Positions 41,621 through 50,001 of a DNA stretch of 64,000 bases are shown here, piece by piece. This stretch comes from Streptomyces sp. SDr-06 (GTDB taxonomy: Bacteria; Actinomycetota; Actinomycetes; Streptomycetales; Streptomycetaceae), in the NCBI RefSeq assembly GCF_003324565.1, contig NZ_QOLA01000020.1:62001-126000 (forward strand), in the 5' to 3' direction. Every line of letters starts with the position of its first letter. Position 1 is the stretch's first letter. A program made the translations under genes and the position numbers. The notes below the pieces were generated by a model, which was not told the origin of the DNA, did not search any database, and worked only from the letters and a program-made list of their open reading frames with translations.

Positions 41621-44600
41621 CTAGAGGGCGAAGTCGATGCGGCCGAGCAGGCCGACCGTCAGGCCGAAGTGGTCCGCGTGCACCAGGCGCCGCGCGGCGG
41701 GCAGGGCGGTTCCGTTCACGATGACGGTGTCGGTGGCCGTGTCCTGGTCGGTCCGGTACAGCTCGTACTCCTGCACGAGCAACCGGTACAGGGTGAGCAA
41801 CTGTCCGCCGGGCGGCGTGAGCCCGCCCGTCCAGGCGAACCCGGTGCCGTCGGCCCGGCAGGTCAGTTCCACCGGGGCGCCGACCTGCTGCCAGTCCATG
41901 TCGTCCTCATTGAGGCTCGCCCGGCTCTGCAGGGACACGACGACCCGGCGGCTCGCGCCTGCCGCGACCGCGTTCGCGCCGCTGAGTTCGCCCAGTTCGT
42001 TGTACGGCGCCGGGCCGGTCAGTTTGACGGTGAGGCTGTCGCCGTCCCGGTGGCCTGTGACCGACCGGAACGGCACGAGCTGGGCGAACTCGGCCCGTTC
42101 CACCTTCGACAGCTGCAACGGCTCGACGGAGAAGGGCTGGTAGCGGGCGAGGGCCAGGCGCAGATAGGGGAAGTACGCCGTGTCGCTGCCGGATGTGCCG
42201 GTGAAGTCCACGTCGATGTCGACGTACCACAGCCGCCGTTCCTCGTGGTAGACGGGCGTGTAGGCCACCGCGTCGACGAGGAGGGGAGCCGTGTCGGGCG
42301 ACTCGGCCAGGCGCAGCCCGGTGAGTACTTTCGCCGCGTTGGGGAAGTGCGCGGCCGTGGGGCTCGGCAGCCGTGTGGTGTCGCCCCAGACCGGGTCCAC
42401 GCCCCACCGTGTCGCATACGTGTCCGGCAGCGAGGTGCCCGGGTCCAGGACGACCGCCAGCATCTCGTCGTCGCCGGAGGAGAACCAGGGCCGGTCGAGG
42501 TGGACGCGCAGCCCGGCGGAGTGACGGCTCTGGGTCACCGTGCCGTGCTGGTCGTCGACGGTCCGACGGCGGCGGAACGTCGGCATGGCGTACGCCACCG
42601 ACGGCGGCTCGGGGCGGCGCGAGCTGGGCACCGCCACGAGGTCGGAGCCGGGGCCGACCCGGGTGACGTTGGCGCGGTCCTCCGTGATGCTGGGGTGGAA
42701 GTACTCCCGGAACCGGGTGACGCCGGTCGGCGTGTACGTCACGTTGCGGTGTCTGGTGTCGCCGAACTCGTGGGTGCGGCTCACCGCGGCCGCGTCCTCG
42801 GTGGCGCGCAGGGTGATGTCTTCGAGGTGGGTGTGTCCCTCGGTACGGCTGGGTGCGGGCTGGGTCACGTCGTCGAGCCATTCGCTCCACGAGGCGTCCA
42901 GCTCGACGTGGCCGGTGCTTTCGGCGTGACTGGTCAGGTGGCCGCTGAGGCGAGCCGCGGTCTGACCGGCGTCGCGCGCGGTGGTGAGGTGGCTGAGCTC
43001 GGGCCGGTGCACGGGCTTCTCCACCGCGTGCACCAGGGTGAGTTCGACCCAGGGGGTGAGCATCCAGTTCTCGCCGTCGGCGCTGGCCCGGGTCACGAAC
43101 GACCGGTCGGTGTCGGGCAGGCCGGCCCAGTACGAGGAGGCGGTGAGCAGGTTCCACTGGCGCAGCAGCGGCAGTTTCCGCGGGTCGAGGTAGCAGCTGA
43201 GCCGGACGGTCGCGACCTCGCCCTTGGTGAGGAAGACGTCGAGGACCCGCTCCAGGAGGCCGTCGCGCCACTCGGGTTCGCCCGTGCCCTCGTTGACGCG
43301 CAGCCGGAACGGCTTGGCCTGTGGCCACGGACCCGGGAAGGGGATCTTGCGGTTCTCGGTGTCGCCGGGAAGACCGCGCAGCATGACGCCTTCGGCGAGC
43401 ACGTCCGGCAGGTAGGGCAGCAGCAGTTGGTCGCCGCTGTGCACCACGTACTCGCCGCGTTTGAGACCGGCACCGCGCCGTGGCAGCGGCAGCGCGGTGA
43501 GCGGGTCCGGGTCGTGCACGGAGTGCTTGGCGACGTGGATCTCCTGCTCCTGCAGCAGGTCGTGCTCGCTGTGCGGCCATTCGGCGTCGCGGACCACGGT
43601 GTCCAGGAACGACCCGGACTCGCGGGAGGCGGCCTCGAAGTACTCCTCGCGCAGCCGCTGGGGCTTGTCCGCACCGAAGACCGGGTCGAACACGCCGTGT
43701 TCCTCGGCCATCTGGAGCGCCGTCTTGGGCGGTGCGACATGGCGCTCGGAGACCGGCTTGTACCGGCGGTCCAGGCCGTCCACCGCGGAGTGCGCGGCGT
43801 GGTCGGGAACGTTGGAGCGCAGGGCCGCGTACGCGTCGGTGGAGACCGGACGGTCGTCGTCGGTGACGGTGCTGCGGATGACCAGCCGCTCGGTGGACTC
43901 TCCTTCATTGAACGGCAACAGCGGCACCACCACCGGCTGGGGCACCGGCTCCCAGCGGCCATAGGCGAGGGCGTCGGAGTGGACGGCGTCGGGTGTGGTC
44001 GCCGTGTGGTCCAGGCTGTTGCCTGCCAGGTCGACCACGCGGGCGCGCATGCGGTACGTGCGGCCGTAGCGCAGCGCGGGCAGTGAGCCCGGCTCCGGCA
44101 CGAACGTGGTGTCCAGCGGCACGTCGGGCGAGACGGGCGGGGCGGGGGCGTGCGGCTGGTCGTCGAGGCCGATGGTCCGGCCGGGGCGCGGCGCCGCGAG
44201 GCTCCAGCCGTGCCAGCCGAACACGGCCTGGTGCCCGTACAGCTGGCGGTCGTCGGCGGCGTCGACCGTCACCGTGCTGGCGCGGACCAGGCCCTCGTCC
44301 GGGCCGACCGGGACGGCGACGGGCGGCTGCCCCGGGCGGCGGATGGTGTAGCTGCCGCGGCGCCGCAGCAAGGAGCGCCACTGGGTGACCCGCCCGGTGG
44401 CCGGGTCGAGGGTGCCGATGTCCACGCGGTAGCCGCGGACCAGGTCCTGCGACGTCAGGTCGAGGTCCCCGGTGGCGCCTTGGCGGCTGCGGTCGGCTCC
44501 GATGAGTCCGGCGAGATGCCGGTCGCGGTCCGTGTGCAGCAGCGTGATCCCGGCGCCCCGGGCGGCCGGGGTGGCCGTGCTCACCAGGAGTTCGGCGACC

Positions 44601-45748
44601 GACCCCGTGCCGGTCGGCAGCCGGTCGCTGCGCATGGTGTCGACGGTGCGGGCGTAGTCGAGGTGCTTGAGAGCCGCGCCGTCCACGTCCAGCTCGGTCA
44701 GATGCCACGTGTCGGGGGCGCCGAGGTTCAGCATGCGGCCGCTGATCAGGCCGCCGTCGGCTGCCGCGAAGACACTGCCCCGGGTGAAGCGCAGCTGTGT
44801 CCAGGGACGCTTTTCCGGGGCGTTGAGCTGCGCGGCGCCGGCGGCCCGGTCGTCGAAGCGCACCCGGATCCGCGCGCCGTCGGCGACCGTGGCGGGCACC
44901 GGGAACCTCAGGTCGAGCACGAGCCCGAACCTGCGCTGGAGTTCCGGATAGTCGCCGAGGAGAGCGCACGCGTCGTGGAAGTCGACGCGGTTCTGCGGGG
45001 CTTCGGCGAGACTGACCGGTGCCGTGCCGCGGTGGTAGAAGCGCGCCGCTTCGGCCAGCGCGAGCAGTCGTTTGGCGTCGGTGTACGGGGCGCTCGTGCG
45101 GTCCATGCAGACGGGCGCGTGGTCGGCGCCGCCTCCGACGGCGGGAACGGAGTCGCGTGGAAACAGCGCGGCGTCCACGGCGGCGTATCCGGACTTGAGA
45201 TCCCTGCCGAGACCCAGAACGGGCTCCGAGATCATGCCGGTCAGCCGGAACAGCGGGGGATGCTCCCAGCCTCGGTGGTCCGTCGGCGGCTCCTCGCACA
45301 GGAGCCGCTCCTCCCGCGCCCAGGCGCGGCGCAGCCTGCTCCGCGTGGTGTCCACGGCGACGGCCGCGTAGAGACCGGTGATCTCGTCATGGACCAGCTT
45401 TCCCGGATAGGACCGCAGGGTCTGGCGAGCCGTTGCGGCGAGCGCGGGCGGTGCCTGGGGTGGCCGTACGAAGGTGTCGTCGGTGAACAGGGTGCGCCAC
45501 AGGGAGGAATCGGCGGCCGGGTAGCGGCCGGTGGGCTGCCACTCCTTGACCAGTGTCTGCGCGGGTGCGTCGAACTCCAGCCACAGCGAGGGCAGCAGGG
45601 CGGCCAGGTGGCGGGGCCAGTCGGTGAAGAGGTCGGAGGCCCCGAGCCGGGTGATGCCGGTCAGTCTCGGGCTGACCAGGACGGAGACGCGTACCGCGTC
45701 ACCGTCGGCCACGCCGTCGGGGAGCACGGTCCACCGGATGCTGTCCAT
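41621..45748 (-). CDS. Giant conserved hypothetical protein, 1375 residues
   Basis: A large soluble protein with no signal peptide or membrane segment. It is beta-rich with charged, irregular linkers. Notable segments: N-terminal VRVSVLVSPRLTG and DLFTDWPRHLAALLPSLWLEFD (20-60), RGYRVDIGTLDPATGRVTQW near 440, an RTYRMRARVVDLAGNSL segment near 563-579 that looks like an Fn3/immunoglobulin-like strand pair, and a C-terminal SRRVVVSLQSR region. I recognise no catalytic motif. Two bases separate its ATG from the stop of the 1243-residue gene, so the two are co-translated, and its stop overlaps the Shine-Dalgarno of the protease. Homologues are, to my knowledge, only hypothetical actinobacterial proteins. 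Confidence 0.85.
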   Translation of the reverse strand: MDSIRWTVLPDGVADGDAVRVSVLVSPRLTGITRLGASDLFTDWPRHLAALLPSLWLEFDAPAQTLVKEWQPTGRYPAADSSLWRTLFTDDTFVRPPQAPPALAATARQTLRSYPGKLVHDEITGLYAAVAVDTTRSRLRRAWAREERLLCEEPPTDHRGWEHPPLFRLTGMISEPVLGLGRDLKSGYAAVDAALFPRDSVPAVGGGADHAPVCMDRTSAPYTDAKRLLALAEAARFYHRGTAPVSLAEAPQNRVDFHDACALLGDYPELQRRFGLVLDLRFPVPATVADGARIRVRFDDRAAGAAQLNAPEKRPWTQLRFTRGSVFAAADGGLISGRMLNLGAPDTWHLTELDVDGAALKHLDYARTVDTMRSDRLPTGTGSVAELLVSTATPAARGAGITLLHTDRDRHLAGLIGADRSRQGATGDLDLTSQDLVRGYRVDIGTLDPATGRVTQWRSLLRRRGSYTIRRPGQPPVAVPVGPDEGLVRASTVTVDAADDRQLYGHQAVFGWHGWSLAAPRPGRTIGLDDQPHAPAPPVSPDVPLDTTFVPEPGSLPALRYGRTYRMRARVVDLAGNSLDHTATTPDAVHSDALAYGRWEPVPQPVVVPLLPFNEGESTERLVIRSTVTDDDRPVSTDAYAALRSNVPDHAAHSAVDGLDRRYKPVSERHVAPPKTALQMAEEHGVFDPVFGADKPQRLREEYFEAASRESGSFLDTVVRDAEWPHSEHDLLQEQEIHVAKHSVHDPDPLTALPLPRRGAGLKRGEYVVHSGDQLLLPYLPDVLAEGVMLRGLPGDTENRKIPFPGPWPQAKPFRLRVNEGTGEPEWRDGLLERVLDVFLTKGEVATVRLSCYLDPRKLPLLRQWNLLTASSYWAGLPDTDRSFVTRASADGENWMLTPWVELTLVHAVEKPVHRPELSHLTTARDAGQTAARLSGHLTSHAESTGHVELDASWSEWLDDVTQPAPSRTEGHTHLEDITLRATEDAAAVSRTHEFGDTRHRNVTYTPTGVTRFREYFHPSITEDRANVTRVGPGSDLVAVPSSRRPEPPSVAYAMPTFRRRRTVDDQHGTVTQSRHSAGLRVHLDRPWFSSGDDEMLAVVLDPGTSLPDTYATRWGVDPVWGDTTRLPSPTAAHFPNAAKVLTGLRLAESPDTAPLLVDAVAYTPVYHEERRLWYVDIDVDFTGTSGSDTAYFPYLRLALARYQPFSVEPLQLSKVERAEFAQLVPFRSVTGHRDGDSLTVKLTGPAPYNELGELSGANAVAAGASRRVVVSLQSRASLNEDDMDWQQVGAPVELTCRADGTGFAWTGGLTPPGGQLLTLYRLLVQEYELYRTDQDTATDTVIVNGTALPAARRLVHADHFGLTVGLLGRIDFAL

Positions 45749-45750
45749 GG

Positions 45751-48700
45751 TCAGGCCACCTCCGCGAAGGCCGTGCAGTAGTCGAAGACCGGGTCGACGC
45801 GGGCGCCGGTCACCGGGTCGGGGTACGGCGACATGAGGTCGGCGAAGGTCGGCGGGGCGACGACCGGGCCCGCCGCGGCCGCTGTGGGGGAGACGTCGGC
45901 GGCGGCGAGCGTGGTGTTCGGGGCGCTTCCCGCGAACCTCTTCTCGCAGTGGATCGTCACCGACTCCTCGAAGAAGCCGATCTCGATGCTGATCGTGAGG
46001 CTGGCCCGGCCGACCGCGTAGCCGCTCTCGTAGCCCAGTTCCATGTACAGCTCGATGGAGGCCGAGACGATGCCGAGGACGTCGACCTCCCCGCGGGCCC
46101 GCAGATAGCCGACCAGTTTGACGCTGTTCTGTGCCAGGTCGAGGCGGAAGTAGATGCCGGCCATCACCGACAGGCTGCCGCTGGCCACCCCGAAGTTCAT
46201 GGAGACGGCGGCACCGAACTCCAGGGCGGCGTCCAGGACCGCGATCTCCTTGGGGGTGAGGACGATCCCGAAGTAGCCGCCACCGCCGAGCATCGACACC
46301 GTCAGCCGGAAGGGCGCCTCCCGACGGCAGAAGGAGAAGCCGGCCTGGAGCGGGGTGTCACCGATGAACGGCACCGACAGGCCGGCGTTCAGGGAGAGGT
46401 TCTCCAGGCTGAAGACGCCGACAGCCGCGTTGGGAAGCTGCATCGAGTAGTTGGCGTGGATGCCCGAACTGTCCACGGTGATCGCCGGGGGGTCGCTGAA
46501 CCCGTCGCCGGGGATGATGTTGCGCAGGGTCTGCACGAAGTCGAGGTTGCCCACGAAGTCGACACCCGTGAACTTCACCTCCACGTCGGGCTTCTGCCCG
46601 GCGCGCATGGTGAACCGGATCCGCTCGAAGTGCAGGACGACCGCGTCGAAGCCGGGCACCATGCGCAGGTCGAACTGGCCCAGGGTGCAGGTGACATCGG
46701 CTGCTTGCGGCAGGTCCGGGCGCAGCGAGCCTCGCACGTCGGTGACGAGGGTCAGTTTGCCCACCGGCCAGAACACGGCGTCTTCGGCCCGGGTGGGGGT
46801 CGGCTTTCCGGGGGTCCACGCGTGGATGTCGGGCTGCCACTGGAGGTGGGAGTTGACGACATCGGGCAACTTGGCACCCAGGGCGGCGAGTTCGACGGCC
46901 TTCTTCAGGGCGAGGGCCTGGCCGACGGTGCTGTCCCAGGTGGCGACCTGGTCGGCGACGCGGCCGAGGAGCCGGCGCACACCCGGGTCGACCGCCGCGG
47001 GCAGGGCGTTGCGCAGCGCGGTCAGGGCATCGGAGAACGCGGTGAAGGCGTTCTCCACCTCCTCGATGGTGGTGGGGGCGGGGGAGTGGTCCAGCTGGCT
47101 GACGAGGTAGTCGAGCAGTACCTGGACGAAGGCCGCGGCGGCATCCGTCACCCGGATGACCAGGTCGGCGATCTGCGGGAACTGTTCCTCGACGCCCGTC
47201 AGCAGGTTGCGCAGCCCCCGCAGGTCGCCCAGGAACGAGGTGACGGCGTTGACGGTCGCGGTGAAGAAGTTCGGCGCCTTGAGGTTGTCCAGGCCGATCT
47301 CGCTCATGATCTCGGTGAGCGGGAACATCCCGAAGAGCTTGGCTCCCGCGAGCGCGCCGAAGTAGTCCAGGGGGTTGAACCGGCCCTGGGCGAGCTTGGC
47401 CCACTTGTCCGAAGCCCCGGCATCGGCGCTGAGCAGGTGCGCCGGTGTCGCGGCCACTGGTCCGGTCAGCCGGGAGAGACCGGCGACGGGGAAGTTGGGC
47501 TGGGCCAGGGCCCCGGCGTTCTGGCCCCCGTTGCGGAAGGTCAGGTCCACCGGCTGGGCCAGCTCGACGAAGACCTGGCCCTTGTTCGCGTCGGTGAATC
47601 CGTCCTGGACGTAGGGCGCGGCATAGAGCACCGATTGCGGCTGGTCGCCGCCGAAGCCGGTGCCGAAGCGGCTCAGCACGGGGACGACGGCCCGCGCCCA
47701 GCGGACCGTGGGCACGAAGCGCGGGTTGTCGGTCGGGTCCAGGGCGAGGATGGCGTCCGTGGTGGCCGCGCCCCAGATCAGCTGCCCGGTGGACAGGGTG
47801 GTGTCGTCGGCCTTGCGGCTCGGTGCGTACGCGAGCGCCTGGCCGTGCGCATCGGCGACCACCCGGTTGGCGCCGGGGCGGGTGAGGTCGGGCGGGCCGG
47901 GCACCGCGTCGGTGCCGAGCGCCTGGTAGTGCTGGATGACCGCCTGCACGTCGGCCTTGGTCTCGTGCACGATCTTGCCGATGAAGGCCATGGGCGTGCG
48001 GAACTCGAGGACCCGCCCGTCCACATCGACCATGGCGACCTGGAAGGAGAAGGGGTCCTCGCTGTCGGTGACCGGGAAGAAGGCGAGCTTCTCGTTGGGT
48101 TCGCCACCGGCGGAGGACAGGCCCGGGATGGTCTGCGGCGGCTGGAGATCGGGTGTGGTCAGGGTGAGCAGCCGGACGCTGCCGAACGGGAACAGCCGGT
48201 GCAGGCGGGTCTGGTCGCTGTTGTCGCCCGGCCTGCCGTAGGTGCGCACGGGCTCGCGCACCATGATGAAGTACCGCTGGTTGAGGTAGGCGGCGCCGTC
48301 GGGGCGGCCGTGGTCGAATTTCCGCTCGGTGACCTTGACCAGATCGGCCAGGTGCCCGAAGGGGAACAGGCGGCCCCGGTACATGATCCGTACGTAGTGG
48401 TCCCGGCCGAGGGCGGCCCGGTGCCGCCACTGGGTGACGTCGAAGCCCGTGGGCGGACGGTCCCACCGGCCCAGTGAGTCGAGCCAGCCGCCCATGGTCG
48501 ACAGCATCAGATGGTCGACGCTCAGCGGCGCGGGCCGGAAGGCGTCCGGCAGGTTGGTGTTGGAGCTCAGATGGACCACCGACGAGCGGTCCTTGCGGTC
48601 CATCGCCATGGTGAACTCGCTGCCGCCCTTGGGCAGCGGGTGGGGGTCGGCGGGATCGAATCCGGTGTCGCGCGTCCACACCGCGCGGGCCCGTCCCCCG

Positions 48701-49482
48701 ACGAGCCGGGTGTGCCAGAGTTCGATCCGGCCCGCGGGGTCGGCCTGGGCGACGGTGTGGGTCCAGGCGGCGGTCTGCGGGGGCGACAGCAGCAGCCGGT
48801 AGGGCAGCTCGATGCCGGTGCGCGGATGCGCGGCGTCGGCGAGGGGGTTCTCGGGGCCCGGACCGGAGGCGGGGAGCGCGGCGGGTGACTCATCGGTACG
48901 CAGTCCGGCATCGGCCGGGCCGGCGGGGCCGTGACGCGCTGTCAGTTCCGCGATGGTGCGGGCAAGCCGTAGCGCCTGGAACACGTCCGGGGATTGGCCG
49001 ATTGCGGTCGGCTGGAGCCGCGCCGCTGCGGCCGGCTCCCGGGCGGCGTCCACCACGTGCAGCGCGAGCGTCCGCATCGCGGTGAGCAGTCCGGCCTCGC
49101 TGTACTCGATGGCGTCGTCGGCGCCCACCGCGAACACCAGCGCGCTGCGGCCGGCGATGCGGGAGTTCACAGGGGGTGGTTTGTGGGTCTCGCTGCCGGA
49201 CAGCGGGGCGCCCGGCGCCCCCGCGGTGGAGGCTGGGGAGCCCGACAGCGGCGGGGCTGGTTCGGGCAAACCCGGGCTCAGCTCGAAGAAGGCCTGTTCC
49301 GCCACGTGCTGCGGCCCGAACGTGACGACGAGGTAGGCCGGTTGGGCCGCGTCCTGGCGCACCAGTCGGCGGGCGCCGAGCAAGGGGCGGTCCATCCGCA
49401 GCCCGAGAAACGTGAACTGGAGGTCCACAAGGTCGGTTGCCCGTAACAGCCGGTACGGGGGCGGTGGTTGAGATGCGGCCAT
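45751..49482 (-). CDS. Giant conserved hypothetical protein, 1243 residues
   Basis: A large soluble protein. Residues 1-120 hold FTFLGLRMD and a short Pro/Ser linker. Residues 225-270 hold IELPYRLLLSPPQTAAWTH and RIELWHTRL, and the next 250 residues are Tyr/Arg-rich with FPFG repeats (RLFPFGHL at 371, LFPFGSV near 430). A helical stalk runs from about 735 to 900 (FTATVNAVTSFLGDLRG, VIRVTDAAAAFVQVLLDYLV). The C-terminal third is strongly beta with alternating polar/hydrophobic strands (GVDFVGNLDFV, YFGIVLTPKEIAVLDAALEF, SLSVMAGIYFRLDLAQ). It has no signal peptide. AAGGAA is six bases upstream of the ATG. It heads the operon; a large scaffold or shell-like role is possible but unproven. Confidence 0.85.
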   Translation of the reverse strand: MAASQPPPPYRLLRATDLVDLQFTFLGLRMDRPLLGARRLVRQDAAQPAYLVVTFGPQHVAEQAFFELSPGLPEPAPPLSGSPASTAGAPGAPLSGSETHKPPPVNSRIAGRSALVFAVGADDAIEYSEAGLLTAMRTLALHVVDAAREPAAAARLQPTAIGQSPDVFQALRLARTIAELTARHGPAGPADAGLRTDESPAALPASGPGPENPLADAAHPRTGIELPYRLLLSPPQTAAWTHTVAQADPAGRIELWHTRLVGGRARAVWTRDTGFDPADPHPLPKGGSEFTMAMDRKDRSSVVHLSSNTNLPDAFRPAPLSVDHLMLSTMGGWLDSLGRWDRPPTGFDVTQWRHRAALGRDHYVRIMYRGRLFPFGHLADLVKVTERKFDHGRPDGAAYLNQRYFIMVREPVRTYGRPGDNSDQTRLHRLFPFGSVRLLTLTTPDLQPPQTIPGLSSAGGEPNEKLAFFPVTDSEDPFSFQVAMVDVDGRVLEFRTPMAFIGKIVHETKADVQAVIQHYQALGTDAVPGPPDLTRPGANRVVADAHGQALAYAPSRKADDTTLSTGQLIWGAATTDAILALDPTDNPRFVPTVRWARAVVPVLSRFGTGFGGDQPQSVLYAAPYVQDGFTDANKGQVFVELAQPVDLTFRNGGQNAGALAQPNFPVAGLSRLTGPVAATPAHLLSADAGASDKWAKLAQGRFNPLDYFGALAGAKLFGMFPLTEIMSEIGLDNLKAPNFFTATVNAVTSFLGDLRGLRNLLTGVEEQFPQIADLVIRVTDAAAAFVQVLLDYLVSQLDHSPAPTTIEEVENAFTAFSDALTALRNALPAAVDPGVRRLLGRVADQVATWDSTVGQALALKKAVELAALGAKLPDVVNSHLQWQPDIHAWTPGKPTPTRAEDAVFWPVGKLTLVTDVRGSLRPDLPQAADVTCTLGQFDLRMVPGFDAVVLHFERIRFTMRAGQKPDVEVKFTGVDFVGNLDFVQTLRNIIPGDGFSDPPAITVDSSGIHANYSMQLPNAAVGVFSLENLSLNAGLSVPFIGDTPLQAGFSFCRREAPFRLTVSMLGGGGYFGIVLTPKEIAVLDAALEFGAAVSMNFGVASGSLSVMAGIYFRLDLAQNSVKLVGYLRARGEVDVLGIVSASIELYMELGYESGYAVGRASLTISIEIGFFEESVTIHCEKRFAGSAPNTTLAAADVSPTAAAAGPVVAPPTFADLMSPYPDPVTGARVDPVFDYCTAFAEVA

Positions 49483-50001
49483 GTCAGTTCCTTGTCAAAC
49501 GTCGTGAGGCCTTCAAGCCGTTCACACCGTGCGAACCAGGGGCACTCTAGGAGCGCCGCGATGGCGGCGGCGGGGTGGCGACGGACATGTCCCCGGGGAG
49601 CGGCGTAAGTTGAGCCACCGCGGGGCAGGGACCGGGATCAGGAGCAGAACGCCCGCGCCGACGCTCCCGAAGAGCCGGGCCGGACTGGTGGGGGGTCGTG
49701 CGGCGCCGCTGTCGTGCGTATCGAGTCGTGGCGGCACAGAACCGGTGCACGCCTCAACGCGCGACGAGGCGGGGTCTCGCCGACGAATGCTGCCCCCATG
49801 CCGGCCCCCCTGGCTGTGCGTGCGCGGCTATGGCGCACGTGCTGCGTGTGAAACGTCCCGTCGAGGCTGTCCGGGCCGTCTCCGGCCCATGCGCGAGTGA
49901 CTGATGGTTCACCTCATCGAGTGAGGGCAGGGTGGAAGATCGCGTGCGACCAAGCCCTGCGAATGCGGGGCGGGGCGTGTCCACCGCGCGCCCGGTGGGC
50001 G
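49483..50001. promoter_or_regulatory. Promoter region of the giant-protein operon
   Basis: About 520 bp with no supported gene. Close to the 1243-residue gene a dyad TTCACAC-C-GTGCGAA (49521-49535, one mismatch) is a candidate operator. The rest of the region is GC-rich with shadow-like ORFs on both strands; none has family resemblance or a good ribosome-binding site. Confidence 0.4.

Noticed and set aside
40868..44086. A 1072-codon plus-strand open frame antisense to the 1375-residue gene
   Set aside because: It is a GC-bias shadow: Arg/Gly/Val-rich, no motif, no ribosome-binding site, and third-position bias favours the minus-strand gene.
45949..48477. An 842-codon plus-strand open frame antisense to the 1243-residue gene
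   Set aside because: Same shadow pattern (Gly/Asp/Val/Gln-rich); no recognisable domain.
49529..49900. A 123-codon plus-strand ORF in the gap before the NB-ARC regulator
   Set aside because: Arg/Gly-rich, no ribosome-binding site and no family; treated as intergenic.
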